NCBI GenBank assembly: GCA_963921935.1
Contig: OY998180.1
Location: 195,155,044-195,219,043 of the forward strand
DNA from: Galeruca laticollis
Lineage: Eukaryota; Arthropoda; Insecta; Coleoptera; Chrysomelidae
Direction: 5' to 3'
Length of the DNA stretch: 64,000 nucleotides
This document shows, piece by piece, positions 44,208 through 56,900 of the stretch; within the stretch, counting starts at the first letter, position 1, and every line of letters begins with the position of its first letter. The translations under genes were made by a program, and so were the position numbers. The notes beneath the pieces are model-generated. The model did not search any database. It was not told the DNA's origin and worked only from the letters and a program-made list of their open reading frames with translations.

Positions 44208-45100
44208 CAACATGTTCAATATAAAATCTTATTTTTGTATAAAAAATAGAAAAGCGATTACCAGTTAAATTCAGACAAAATAGAATCCTTTTTGTAGTTT
44301 ACAAAATTTGAAAAATCCATCCTATTTTCAATACTAATATTTTTGAAATGCATGTTTTTTATGGTATTAATATGGAAAGGAGCGAGTATGGGATCTGTAA
44401 AATCAAATAAGTAACCTTTCTGGTCCTCAAATGGAGTCAAAATGCCGATGTAAGTCATTTTTTATAGCAATTGCCATAATTTCGAAGTTATAATTACATC
44501 TGCAGCAACTTATTTCTATTGGGAAAATGTTTGTTAACATTTGCTTTTCTCTCAGAATACAGGAAATTTATCTTATACACTGCAAGGATTGAAACTCCAA
44601 TATATTATACATTCGTTGTTAAATTTAATTTTTATTACATTGTTATAGTTTTAAAGATATATTAATTTTAAAGTTGCAGTCATATTATATTATGGCTTTT
44701 TCTCATATTCATTTTTATTTACCAGCAATATATATTTTTTTTAATTCAATAATTTATAAGTTATATTTATACATTGGGTTTTTTTCTATTTTAGAAGTTG
44801 CTGGTATTCGTTATTCTTTTCGTTGTACTTGTTTTATATATTAATAAACGTATAAAACATGTTAATTATGTTTAAACCTAACAAATCCCAAAATCCTTTC
44901 CACACTTCAGACTAAGGCTGCAAATTGGCAACTTAATATTAAAAATAATACTTGAATTGGACTAACAGTTCAATCTCAAATCGAACTATTAAATGCTGAA
45001 ATTATTTTAACACAAAAATCCAAAGGATTACTGTAAAACTATCACTTGATTGGTGATTCTCGGTCGAATTATCCTACAGTGCGGACGTATCGATTTGAGT
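44208..45100. other. Srp72 3' UTR and spacer
   Basis: AT-rich, containing the probable 3' UTR. A 66-codon minus-strand frame at 44258-44458 (MTYIGILTPFEDQKGYLFDF...) looks moderately protein-like but has no motif I recognise and no flanking exons, so it is not called as a gene. Confidence 0.5.
44843..44848 (+). terminator. Candidate poly(A) signal of Srp72
   Basis: AATAAA about 640 bases after the Srp72 stop, within TTAATAAACG. It is the first canonical hexamer I see downstream on this strand. The actual cleavage site is unknown, and a non-canonical signal nearer the stop is possible. Confidence 0.4.
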
Positions 45101-45237
45101 TCTCTTGTGATAAGTGATTTGCTTACCTAGCAGTTTCCTATCATTATTTTTTTTTGTGCTGTATATAATTAGTGTAGCAGCGATACTGTAAGTAGTTTTT
45201 ATCTATTTATTTGTTTTGTCCCGGCTCTGAAGCCCAG

Positions 45238-45380
45238 ATGTCCGGGGGCCGAGGACCCACCTCTGCGATCAACGAGGAGAAATTGTCCTAATGTGTATGT
45301 GGAAGAAGTTACATTTTCTGGAGATATTGATATGAATCATCAAAATAACCAAAATATGATGGATTTAACAATTAATAATA
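45238..45380 (+). pseudogene. LINE F ORF1, first piece
   Basis: ATG at 45238 opens MSGGRGPTSAINEEKLS, similar in style to the LINE B gag start (MSSADPPDKGG). A stop follows at once, but a +1 frame continues YVEEVTFSGDIDMNHQNNQN and MMDLTINN up to the hAT-A insertion. The next residues, NISNETVNKNNGD, resume at 49474. Confidence 0.6.
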
Positions 45381-47049
45381 CAGGGCTTTTAGTGAAGTCC
45401 CTTTTTTTTTCGATGGTCCCTTAAAGTCCCTTTTTTGGAATTTGGACCCTAAAGTCCCTTTTTTATGATAGGAGCATATTGAGATAATCCCTAATGATGT
45501 AAAACCTAAGGGGGCTTTTATCTTTTTGAAAAATGCTTTTATTTTATATAATAATATTTAGTCGAGTACCAAAATACTAGAGAGTGAGTAATGCCTGAGT
45601 TATAAGTCGGTGTCATATGATACTGAACCGAAAATATCCTAACATAATAAAGGTATGTAACTCCAAATTAGTAGTGATAGCAGTGAATTCGCACAATTCT
45701 AGCCTCTGTGGTATAGTATTTTCACTTTAGTATCGCAAAGAATTGACCGAATCGCGGTATTAGTCACAATTTTACACGTGTTACTCTCTTTTTCCAACAC
45801 AACCACATATCATTTTTTTTTCAGTGGAAAACAAAAAGGGGAAAATGTAAAGTTAAAGACATTTGGTTTAAAGAAAAGATGAAAATGGTTTTATAATAGG
45901 AAGTTAGGCAAAACGGGCCAGTGATAGTGAAGTCATGTATACTATTTAATTCGTGTTGACCATGGAAAATAACGCCTCAGCCAGCATGCTGGAATGAAAT
46001 CCCACATCGGTAATTGTAAGATCAAACTCACTCCGTTGCAGCTAAAACTTTGCAAGACAGATGTATACCAACCACAGGATCCTAGCACAAGTGGATTAGT
46101 GACAGTGGCACTAGGTAGCACAAAAACTGCTGCAGTTAAAGCCGAGCTCGATTGGGCAGTAAAGTCTGTACTATCCAATTATTCACTAAACTCGTGTAGT
46201 GATATAAATCAGCTATTCAGAGTGATGTTTTCTTCCGGGGTACCTGATGATTTTTCCCTTTCTCCTGCCAAATTGATAAATTTAATAACTGAAGCTCTGG
46301 GACCTTACTTTTGGGGAAGGCTTAAAGAAGATGTTAAAGCTTGTTTCTATACAATATGTTTCGATGAAACTACCAACGAAAGTACCCAGTAAGAATTGCA
46401 GCTTACAATTCGTTATTGGTCAGACACTGCGTCAAAAATCGATCAGAGGCGCCTTCAGACTTTCTTCATTGGTAGTGCTAAAGCTGAAGAGTTACATAAT
46501 AAAATTCTTGCCGCGATAAACAAAGGCAGATATTCAATTGAGGAACTTAATAACGATTGGCCCGAATATCAACAAAAAATTAATAAGACTGCTTAATGAA
46601 AGTATGTTAGATGTAAGATCCAAAGGATTGATTAATATAGGCTCGTGCAGCCTACATAAAGTTCATAATGCTTTTCTGAAAGGTTTGGAAGAAATGGGCA
46701 TAAATGTCAATGATTTGATTATTAAACTTTTTAACTTTTTTGATGTTTGGCCTGTTCGTTGGGAAGCATATATAGACGTCCAAAATTTCGAAAAAGTATC
46801 AAATCATTGTTTTGTTAAGCATTTATCCTCAAGATGGCTTTCAATTGGTCCTGCTGCCGAGACAGTTATTGAACAGTGGAAAGCAGTAAAGACATATTTT
46901 CTAAAGAAAATTCCTCAACACTTTAAATATCACTAAGACGTCAACTTATAAGGAAATGGTTGATCTAATTTAAGAACAAACTTTAAAGGCTCAGTTGTTT
47001 TTTGTGGTCAAAAGTGCTAAATTATTCACATCATATACTCACACATATT

Positions 47050-48100
47050 GTAGTTTTTGAAATTGTTATATTTATCTTTATTCGGGGCTGTAAAATAAAA
47101 TCTCATTTTGTTTTAAAATTATTAGTTTTATTTTGAACATAAAAAACATGTTTGAATACACAAAAAATGGCTACTTATTGAAATCGTATAATTTTTTAAT
47201 TATTTTCATAACAATCATTACAAATAATGCCCACGTTTTCTAGACATAAAAAGTGCGTTTCGGCTTTTCTTTGTGCTGCATATAGCGCATCGTCCTGTCA
47301 GTCCACCCGGTGGAGCATCTTGTTGATGTGTAGTTTCGTGGTTTCCAGATATTTCGCGAAGTCTGTCTCTCAAAGTCCTTGGAACGTTCTGCTGGTTTGA
47401 GCGAGCTGATAAATGTGGCCGAATCAACTCTGAAGCTAAAGTTCTCAAAATGACCATCTCGTTTTAGAGGATTTTGAATTATTTGAACCATACACTACAA
47501 GTGAGTTTATACCAGCAACATTTAGAATGGAATAAAATAATACCATTGGCCATCGTCTCGTATTTCGACTAACATTATAATTTGCACATGATCTGTCAAC
47601 AACGTCCACACACCCCTTGGCGCTGTTATAATCATGAATAATTTCTGGTTTTCCAGAATTTTTATCTATGTTGTCATCATGATGCAATGATGAAATTAAT
47701 AAAACATTTTTGTTTCTTTTTGGGATATATGATACAATTGTGCAATTTTTTGTGAATCCAAACATACATCATCTATATTGCATTTTAAATATTTTAATAA
47801 AAATACATCAAAAATAACATAATATAAAAAAATATGTGCAATTTAACTTACCTTACTACTGTAAAATATTCACTAACAAACTCGTACACAGCAGGCGCGT
47901 CCGTCTCATAGACCGAATTTTACAATATTTCACCTATGACCGACCGGTATGGCTAAACGTTTAATACTAGTGTGTGTATACTGTGTATTGATGATCTAGG
48001 AATGTAGAACGGGGGTGTAGGCGAAAAGACCGCGCGTAAACAAAAATCAATAAATACAAAATTTCGTCGGTCTCTCAGACATGAAGCGCCCGTTGTAGGG
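47050..48100 (-). mobile_element. piggyBac 2, inserted in the hAT-A transposase
   Basis: The right end (minus strand CCCTACAACGGGCG) at 48087-48100 abuts TTAA at 48101-48104. The minus-strand coding region encodes only the C-terminal part of a transposase (47765-47218), so the element is internally deleted or 5'-truncated. The expected left end TTAA-CCCTACAACG is not visible; the left limit is set where hAT-A homology stops (about 47050). The terminus differs from that of the piggyBac in intron 9, so the two are different families. Confidence 0.7.
47218..47765 (-). pseudogene. piggyBac 2 transposase, C-terminal third
   Basis: The frame has PEIIHDYNSAKGCVDVVDRS and CANYNVSRNTRRWPMVLFYS, then ILNVAGINSLVVYGSNN. 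This is the YNxxKGGVDxxDxxxxxYxxxRxTxRWPxxxFxxxLNxxxxNxxV signature of piggyBac proteins, including the last catalytic Asp region. Two further frames after a shift near 47450 give RPHLSARSNQQNVPRTLRDR and the zinc-ribbon start GRCAICSTKKSRN. The N-terminal two-thirds are absent. Confidence 0.75.
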
Positions 48101-48104
48101 TTAA
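48101..48104. other. TTAA target site of piggyBac 2
   Basis: TTAA directly follows the right terminus. hAT-A coding sequence resumes here as LIHKLYEHGKEL. Confidence 0.6.
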
Positions 48105-49471
48105 TACATAAGTTATATGAACATGGTAAGGAACTGATATTAAAAGTTATAAACAAAGTTTACAAATCTGGAGTGTCACATAACACGCTAGATTTAGAAA
48201 AAAATTTCTTACCATTGAGGAAAATAATTTTTAGTGAAGCCACTTCCAAAGAGTTAAAAAACTTGAAGGAAACTGATGTAATTCGTTTTCAAAATGGGGT
48301 TAAAACATTTCTCTTCCAGTGCTAAGTATCTTGTAAAGCAATTAAGTTTGGATGAAGAAGACAACATTTTAAAAAGTTCTAGATGCTTAGATATCGGAAA
48401 ATTTAAAACTAATGAAAGCGAGACACAGATCTTTGCACCATTTGAAGTTGATCTGAATCAGCTAGCTGATGAATGGAAAATTTTAAGATATGAAGAAAAC
48501 ATCCAAGAAGTGGTCCGCGCCATTGACGAATATTGGTCATTCATATTCGACATAAAAAACAACATTAATGAGATAAAGTATCCAATGGTAACAAAAGTGA
48601 TGAAAACGATTCTGTGCCTTTCACATGGCAGCGCAACTATACAGCGAGGATTCTCCACATCTGGATTGGTACTAACAAAAGATAAGACCTCAATGAACGA
48701 GAGAGGTATAAATGCCGGATTAAATGTCATATCCGGTATGAAAAGATTTAAAAATAACCCTTTCCTGATGCCGATGTCAAAAGAAGTAATTATGCTCGCC
48801 ACAAATGCCCACAGAAGCTATCAGGGTTACTTATTAGAATACAAAGAAGAGAAAGAGAGACAAAAAGCTGAAGATAAAAAGAAGAAGAAACATGTTATTT
48901 AATAAAAAACGTGAAGAAGCAGATACACTTAAAGAATTGGCAAAAGAACATGTTGAAAAACAGAAAACTGAAGAGGAGAAAAAAAAAGCAGCAGATAAGA
49001 TGTGTAAAGATGCAAACAAACGATTGAGTGAGGAATGAAGAGAAAGAATCTCGAAGAAATCATTTTGGCCCAAGGTATGTTACACGGAGTAAAAATGCTG
49101 AGAAAGGATGCACAAAGCCTCCAGAGAGGCTATGACAATTGCCAAAAAAATTCAGACAGTCATCAAAATTTTCTTTTTATTTCAAAAAAAAAGTAATTTT
49201 TCTTTATTTAGTTAAATTTTTGATTAGGTTCAAAGAAAATGTTCCTTTATTTGTACCTTCTAGTTCTGATGTAATATTTTGAATTAAACATATTTATAAA
49301 CCATAAATAAGCCATACCCCATCCAAGAAATGTTTAAAAAGTAAGCATTTTCGTTCTTTAAACATTTCTCAACGGTCATTTTGGTAGGGGATTTTTAAAA
49401 AAATCCCTTAAAGTCCCTTTTTTTCTCAGAATTAGTCCCTTTTTTGGAGCAGAAACTTGCTAAAAGCCCTG

Positions 49472-50640
49472 ATAATATTTCAAACGAAACGGTGAACAAA
49501 AACAATGGTGATATGGAATCGGTGAAAAACCTACTAATAGGTTCTAATATATCAAGTAATGTAAACAGTGGTCGTATGCCAGTTAATACAGATTTCTACC
49601 GACCGATTTAGATCCGAATTTTATTTTTGTAGAACATTTAGAACTAAATATTGGACGTTTACATCCGATGAAAGTAGGTGAAAAGTTGTTTGCGCTATCA
49701 AATTATGAAAATAATATTACTGAAATAACTAGCGAGAAAAATAACTTGCTTGCAAACATACCAAATTATTTAACTGGAAAACGTGGCATAGTAAGAGGTG
49801 TTGACACATCTCTGAGCGAAAATACTCTCCGAAATATTATAAAATCGAATGTCGCAATTAAAAAAGTACAGCGTTTGAATAGAACAGTGGAGAAAGATGG
49901 CGTTATACAGCGGGTTCCTAGGCAGATGATAATTGTAACTTTTGTTGGAAAATTTATCCCAAAATTTATTGACATTAATAAAGTTAGGTGCTCTGTCGAT
50001 ACCTATGTTAGTCCTGTCATGCAATGTTATCATTGTCTTAGGTACAGACATACATCTGCTCAAGAAAAGGTGCAAAAATTGTGGATCAGAAGAACAAACT
50101 GATAATTGTACGAATAGCTGTAATAGATACTGTGTTCACTGTCAAACTAGCAACCATTCTTCTTCATTCAAGGGATGCCCAGTATACATAAAACAAAGGA
50201 AAACCAAGGAAGCTATGGTTAATTTGAACATATCATTTAAAGAGGCTGAAAAAGTAGTCGATAATCCCTAGCATTATCCAAAAAAATGCTCCACTAGCTA
50301 ATTCAGAAGCTGAATTTCCCACTCTAAAACCTTCCAGTTATCAAACTCGGTCCTCTAGCTATCCTCTAAAAGAAAATAGTTCAACCTCACCTACTCTAGA
50401 AATTATCTCAGGTCCTCGTAAAAATAGAAAAAGTAATAATACTCGTATCTGACTTCCCTCCCATTCGTAGAGAATACAATACTAGCTTTTATGCAGGTCC
50501 TGTATTCCAGTTTAGTCAAAAGAATACCGAAAGTGATTTTTATAAATTTGCCTATCAACTTAGCTCCAAAATAAAAACCATGCTTGAAAATGTTATTCGA
50601 GATATGCCTCAATCTTCTTCGTGTGCAATTAATAGTAAGT
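49472..50640 (+). pseudogene. LINE F ORF1, second piece (gag with zinc knuckle)
   Basis: It resumes NISNETVNKNNGDMESVKN at 49474, then frame-shifts near 49605 to FIFVEHLELNIGRLHPMKVG. The gag core shows LTGKRGIVRGVDTSLSENTL, QRVPRQMIIVTFVGKFIPKF and the knuckle-like CYHCLRYRHTSAQ, followed in another frame by CKNCGSEEQTDNC and CVHCQTSNHSSSFKGC. The core aligns well with LINE B ORF1 (GVIKEVDTTFSDEYL, RQTVLVSFGGNVLPPF, CYNCLRYGHVAKQC). LINE G cuts in after about 50640. Confidence 0.7.
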
Positions 50641-50649
50641 TAGTCCTTC

Positions 50650-53600
50650 ACACCATACATCGTGGGGTAGCACGGATATAAATCAAAGAGGTAAGTTACT
50701 TTTTGATTATATACTAGGGGAAGGGCTATCTGTTATTAATAAGGGCTCCGAACCAACTTTTGTAACTAGAAATAGATCAGAGGTGTTAGATTTAACAATC
50801 AGCTCAAACTTTTTGAGCAATAAGATACGGCATTGGGCAGTGTCTACTGAGCCTTCCTGTTCAGATCACAGGCACATTCAATTCAACATTGAAATAGGTC
50901 CACGACCAGTAGTGGAATATCGCGACTCAAAAGCTACTGACTGGAGTGGATACAGAAATTCCCTCCAACGGTACATTGAGGAAGGCTTCACTACAATAAA
51001 CAGTTGTGATGGGATAGATAGTGCGGCAGACAAGCTTCGGGAAGCAGTGATCTCCTCCTATCATGAAAACTGTCCACTCAAGACAAAAAGAGACAATCGC
51101 AACTCTACTTGGTGGAACAAAAGCCTAGATAAGCGAAGAAAAGAAGTTCGACGACTATTCAATCGATCCAAAGAGTCAGGCAACTGGGAACCTTATAGAA
51201 CTGCTCTAACAACTTATAACAAAGAAATTAGAAAGGCGAAACGGGAGTCTTGGAAGAAGTTCTGTGAGAGTATATACGACATACCTCGCAGTACTAGAAT
51301 ACACAAGATTCTCTCTAAAGAGCCGATTGCCGAGATAGGGTCGATGGAACGACCAGATGGCACTTTTACGACCTCTAGAAAAGAAACGTTAGAGCTTTTG
51401 ATTAAAAACCACTTTCCCGGAAGTTTAACTCTGGATAACAACCGACCTCCCCACTTTGAGGGCGCAAGGCGGCCCAAAAATAATGATTGGGAGGTCGCCA
51501 AGAACGTTATCACAGCACCGGCGATTGAATGTGCAATAAAATCATTTCAGCCCTCCAAATCTCCCGGTGAGGATGGCATCTTTCCAGCTCTGCTACAAAA
51601 CGGACTGGAATTACATATACCCATCCTCATTAAATTGTATAGAGCTAGTCTGGCATGGAATTATATATCACCCAGTTGGTTGACGGCTAGGGTAGTATAT
51701 ATACCGAAAGTGGGCCGCACAGACCCACACCCTAAATCTGTCAGACCAATTAGCCTAACATCTTTCCTGCTTAAAGGACTTGAAAGAGTACTGGACTGCT
51801 ATATCAGGCAGGTAGCTTTATACAGCTCCCCCCTGAGCATCCACCAGTACGCTTATCAAACAGGCAAATCAACAGATTTAGCATTACATAACCTTGTTGA
51901 GAAAATCACACAATCCCTTAACAATAAGGAGATTGCGGTGGCCATTTTTCTCGACATCGAAGGAGCATTCGACAATGCACTACCAGCTTCCATTGGTTCA
52001 GCTTTGACTGAAAAGGGCATTAAACCAACGATTACCGGCTGGATATATGGCATGCTCACTAATAGAACAGCCACTACATCTATTCAAGACGAGGCCATCA
52101 GCATTAAGGGTTCCAGGGGCTGCCCGCAGGGTGGAGTGTTATCTCCCCTTTTGTGGTCACTCCTGATGGATGACCTGCTTGGTACTCTCGTGGGTAGAGG
52201 GGTAGAACTGCAAGCGTATGCAGACGACCTTGTCATTCTGGCAAGAACCAAGTCAGGACGGGTTGCACATAATACCCTCCAAAGGACTTTGGACGATGTC
52301 TACAGTTGGTACCAGAGGGAACAGATGTCTGTTAACCCTGGCAAAACTGTAATAGTTCCCTTCACCAGGAGAAGGAATTTGGCGGACCTTCCGCCACTTT
52401 CCTATAATGGTGAGGTTATTCCATTTGCAGCGGAAGTAAAATATTTATTGGGGATCATCCTAGATAAAAAACTTACTTGGAACGCTCACTTGGAAAAAGT
52501 CATCCATAAGGCCAGACTTTCCTTGTGGACATGTCGCAGGATCTTCGGAAAATCTTGGGGCTTGGGTCCCAAACAAATCCATTTGATATATGTGATGATT
52601 GTTAGACCAATGATCCCATACGAAGCCATTGCTTGGTTGTCAAAATCTTTACAGAAAACGGCTCAAGCAAAGCTCTCTGGCAAACAGAGACAGGATAGTT
52701 TGGCTACAACTGGTGCTATCAGCACCACACCGTCAGCAGCCATGGAAGTCCTCCTGGACCTTCCTCCTCTCCACATACTTCTGGAAAAGGAGGCCAGATG
52801 GACAGCATATAGAATTGTGCATATTTCTAAATGTACGAAACAGGCTTATACAGAGCAAAGTAGAATGCTAGCGGCCACCGAAAGTCATAGTATTCTGGGA
52901 ATGACCTCTGATATAATGCCCCCAACAGTAAACTATAATCTGCCATATACCGGCCTATTTCCAAATAGAGATGAATGGGTCCTCCGCAAGGATGAACTCT
53001 CAAGAGCAGACATCTGTTGGTACACTGATGGATCAAAGATACCCTCAGGCTCTGGTGCGGGTGTATACGGTCGAAGACCTAGGACAGAAATCTCAACATC
53101 TCTGGGATCCTATGCAACCGTATTTCAGGCGGAAATTTACGCCATTGCTTCATGTGTGGAGAGTTTTGGGCAATCCAACCTGACACACACAGATCAATAA
53201 AAATCTTCACGGACAGCCAAGCGGCCTTGAAAGCACTTAGCTCGTACCGTGTAACGTCAAAATTGGTTCTAGACTGCCAAAAAAGACTCGCCTCAATAGG
53301 AGAACGCAACAGGTTATCGCTGGTTTGGATCCCTGGCCACTCTGGTATGGATGGTAATGAGAAGGCTGACTCTCTTGCAAGAGAGGGTGCCGCTCATGAC
53401 TTTATCGGACCAGAACCTACAATTGGCATCGCAACAAGTGTTGTCAAACAAACACTAAATACCTGGACTGCAAGAAGAGTTTTAGACTTCTGGCATAATA
53501 TACCAGGATTGGTTCATTCAAAGGCCTTCATACATCCTTCGAATAATGTATCCAAACAAATGTTAGGCTATAATAGACACGATCTACGGTGCCTAACAGG

Positions 53601-53838
53601 CCACGGTCGTTTGAATCATCATATGCTTAAACTTGGACTGTCGGACGATCCGATTTGCCGTCTTTGTTTGGAAGATGATGAAACAGCAGAGCATATAGTT
53701 TGTGCCTGCCCCGCCGCGGCGCAAATCAGGTATCTGATGTTTGGCAGGGCCACTCTCTTGCCCCCGGACCTGAAATATCATTCACTGAACAAATTAATCG
53801 GCTTCGTCAAGAAGCTGAATTTGTTTGGTGAAATTTGA
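50650..53838 (+). pseudogene. LINE G ORF2: endonuclease remnant, reverse transcriptase and RNase H
   Basis: From about 50650 it reads GEGLSVINKGSEPTFVTRNR, SEVLDLTISSN and the endonuclease motif EPSCSDHRHIQF. Reverse transcriptase: VRPISLTSFLLKGLERVLDC, QYAYQTGKSTDLALHNLVEK, AIFLDIEGAFDNALPASIGS, GCPQGGVLSPLLWSLLMDDL and catalytic LQAYADDLVILAR. An extra Leu in KYLLGIILDKK and the frameshift near 53160 are the only evident lesions. RNase H: ICWYTDGSKIPSGSGAGVYG, FQAEIYAIASCVE, then in the second frame (53152-53838) IFTDSQAALKALSSY and PGHSGMDGNEKADSLARE. It ends with CRLCLEDDETAEHIVCACP. The apparent ATG at 50783 is internal. Confidence 0.85.
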
Positions 53839-53901
53839 ATAGGTATGAGCCACAATAGACTCTCGCGAGTCGCAGTGGAGGGCCTCATTGACCCACTCAT
53901 T

Positions 53902-53920
53902 ATAAACCTAACCTAACCTA
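53902..53920 (+). repeat. LINE G tail of CCTAA repeats
   Basis: Three CCTAA units lie at the 3' end of LINE G. Read on the other strand this is TTAGG, the common insect telomere repeat, but here it is a LINE tail in the interior of a chromosome arm. Confidence 0.7.
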
Positions 53921-53986
53921 GTATTTAACGAAAATGATATTGATAGTAAAATTTAAAAAAATTGTCGATAGTTTATTCAACTAACA

Positions 53987-56900
53987 ATGTTCAATACTAG
54001 CTTGAAAATAGTTCAGGGGAATGCCAGATCTTTAAACTCCAATAAATTTTCGTTAACACAACTCAATGTTGAAGACAATTTTGATATTGCTCTGATATTC
54101 GAAACCTGGTATAAACCAGCGGATGTCAAAAGGTTTCAAAATTTTAATGTAATACCGAAAGATAGAAACAAAAGACATGGTGGTGTGGCTATATTCATAT
54201 CAAACTCAATTAAACATGAAATTATTGAATTTGTTAATAACTCCAATCCCAAAATAGAAGTATGTGGTATTAACATTACTAGTGGTGATGAAAAATTGTC
54301 AATTATAAGTTTGTACAAACCTTCGATAACTAAAGCAACTGTACAAGATTATATCAATTTATTTAGCGAGATTAAATAAGAATGTATCATTGGTACTGAT
54401 AATAACGTTCATCACGGAATCTGGGGTTCGGAGACGTGCTCGACGGATGGTAATCTACTAGTTGAATTAGATTATTTTCCTGCTTTAGCTGTAGTTAATG
54501 ACGGTTGTATCACAAGAATTTCTTCTCCAGGACAATCTAAATCAGCTGTAGATCTGACTATTTTATCCTTAAAATTGTGGTCATCATTTACGTGTCCGTT
54601 TTATCGGACAGATATGGTTCTGATCACTTCCCTATTAGGATGATGGTCAATGATATTCTAAAAGAAAATTTTTCGGTTAAGCGTACTTCTAAATGGTCAA
54701 TGTCTCACGCTAATTGGAAGTTATATCAAACTTCTATCATTGAATCATTCCAGTCCGTCCCTATTTGCAACGATTCTAACGCCATGATATCATTTCTCTC
54801 TGATACAATAACGACAGCCGCAAACAAGTCTTGTAAGGTTTTAAAATCAACTACTGATAATCCGACTAAATACATTCCCTAGTGGGATCAAGAATGCCTC
54901 GCTGCGACAAATTCTAGGAAAAATGCGTTAAAAGCTTACAGAACAAACTTAATCCCTTCTAACTTTATTGAATATAAAAGATTAGATGCTATGTGTAAAC
55001 GGTTATTTCAAACCAAATCAAGAACAAATTGGGCCAAATTTTGCTCCTCACTCAACAGACAAACTCATCCAAGCGACATATGGAGAAGGGTTAATAACGT
55101 TCAAAGCGTTAGAAAATCTCATATAGTCAACAAAACCTTAGGTTAAAACTTGCTTCTAAAGATTGCACCCGACCACGTCCATTATCCTATTAATTCTCCA
55201 GAACAACATTGTGTACTAGCCCCGATAAACATTAGTGAAATAAAAACAAGTATTAAAACTTCTAAAAACTCTAGTACAGGAATTGACGGAATTAATTACC
55301 TTATACTAGGAAACGTGCCGGACGTAGCGTTACAGTTATTATGCAAAATCTATAATATCTTGATAAAAGGAACAATTGCGACTCTTTAAAACAATGTCTT
55401 ATCGTTCCTATTCCGAAGTTAAACTAATCAACTGCCCTCAGGCCCATTACCATTATGTCTTGTTTATTAAAAACCTTTGAAAGGATTATGAAGATTAGAC
55501 TGGAGTGGTGGTGTGAAAGCAATAATGTTTTTCCAGACACACAGTTTGGATTTCGTAGGAAAAGAGGCACAGTGAACTGCATTGCACATCTAGTCACAGA
55601 TATTCAATTAACGTTTACCGAAAACAATTACCTTGCTGCGTTATTTCTGGACATTACTGGTGCTTACGATAAAGTTCAACTGCATTCACTTTTTAATAAA
55701 TTAATTCAAATTGGTATTCCACCCAGATGTGCGTATGTCTTGGTTGAACTATTTATGAATAGTTTTCCAAGCTTTACCGCAGTTCTAAGCCCGTTACTCT
55801 TTAACCTATATACCTTAGACGTACATGTTATGGATATAGAGTGTAACACATTGCAATATGCAGACGATTTCTGTTTATAAGTAATAGAAAAGACAACAGT
55901 GTATTGAAACTCTAAAAGTCATAATACAACATTGTAATAAATGTTTCTCAGATCTAGGTCTCCACCTATCACCTAAAAAATCTTCTGTTTTATTCTTCAC
56001 ACGACATCGTCTACCAGCTGTTTCCAACCTGCTACTCACTAATATGACGATGTCAGTTAATAAAAATTATACTTACTTAGGTATCACATTGGATTCAAAA
56101 CTAACTTGGAATGATCACATAAACCAATGTATTGTCAAATGTGAAAAAAGTTTAAATATGCTGAAAGTTGTTAATCGTTACGATTGGGGCGCTGACCCCA
56201 AAACCAATCTTATGTTCTACAGGGCCTATACGAGATCCATCTTGGATTATGGAAGTTTTTTATATGGCTCAGCCACAAAATCTCGCTTAATCAAATTAGA
56301 TAGAATACAATTCAAGGCTTTACGATTGATTTTAGGTGCTCTCAAATCCACACCTACTAACACACTGTTGGCTGAATCCTCATTTGCATCTAAGGCGCTT
56401 ATTTCTTGCAGAAAAATGTATTCTTAAATGTACATCCAATGACCAAAAAGTACTTCTTCAGAAGATAGGTCAATTTTATTAGTCAGCAACCTAACAAAAA
56501 ATGGTGGCTAATAAAAATTCTCCAATTTTAGCTATTGCATATCCCAATACATCACACCTGTCAATTAATAGAGATGAGTAAAGTACTTTTTCAGCGCCTT
56601 ATGACATATCTTTTTTTTCGTCATACCTAATTACGACGTACCAAGTAGCTATTGCACAGCTATGGAAAGCTGGGTAATTTCTGCAAAATACTTACAGACG
56701 GGTCCAAATCTTCTCTAGGTGTGGGATGTGCTGTATACATATCTAACGAGGAAACTGCATTACAATATAAATTAAACTTTGTTCAATTTTCACTGCAGAG
56801 CTATTGGCCATATATTATGCACTATATTGGGCTTTATACAGTAATCCCAGATACCAAAACTTTATAATCTTTTCGGATTCCCAGTCAGCTTTAACAGCCA

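Larger units (their letters stand above)
45994..48902 (+). pseudogene. hAT-A transposase, split by piggyBac 2
   Basis: Piece 1 (45994-46392) has KLCKTDVYQPQDPSTSGLVT, SDINQLFRVMFSSGVPDDF and the catalytic-type FYTICFDETTNESTQ. Piece 2 (46396-46936) has LTIRYWSDTASKIDQRRLQT, INIGSCSLHKVHNAFLKGLE and HLSSRWLSIGPAAETVIEQW. Piece 3 (48105-48902) has LIHKLYEHGKELILKVINKV and the C-terminal dimerisation-like ILCLSHGSATIQRGFSTSG, then a Lys/Glu-rich tail. The D-(C/S)xxH-RW order is typical of hAT transposases of the type with N-terminal BED-like fingers; here the finger region is lost. Stops at 46390 and 46594, plus the insertion, inactivate it. Confidence 0.75.
45381..49471 (+). mobile_element. hAT-A transposon inserted in LINE F ORF1
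   Basis: The termini are CAGGGCTTTTAG at 45381 and its perfect inverse CTAAAAGCCCTG ending at 49471. ATAATA is present on both sides, so the target duplication is 6 of the expected 8 bases or has decayed. Each end carries repeats of AAGTCCCTTTTTT (three on the left at about 45393-45465, two on the right at about 49408-49447). The plus-strand transposase is in pieces, and a piggyBac element (to 48100) splits it. Confidence 0.85.
50641..53922 (+). mobile_element. LINE G (I/R1-like with RNase H), 5'-truncated, with a CCTAA-repeat tail
   Basis: It starts within the endonuclease (HHTSWGSTDINQRGK, about 50650) and runs through reverse transcriptase and RNase H to a 3' UTR ending ATAAACCTAACCTAACCTA (53902-53920). 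TAGT on both sides (50641-50644 and 53919-53922) may be a short target duplication. It separates LINE F ORF1 from LINE F ORF2. Its coding region is more GC-rich than its surroundings and has one clear frameshift, so it is relatively young. The LINE relic at 2890-6230 is a relative. Confidence 0.8.

Noticed and set aside
44258..44458. Small minus-strand gene just after Srp72
   Set aside because: 66 codons, no recognisable motif, no adjoining exon or promoter, and it lies in the probable Srp72 3' UTR.
53902..53920. A chromosome end or interstitial telomere
   Set aside because: Only three CCTAA units, placed exactly at the 3' end of LINE G, with host LINE F continuing after them.
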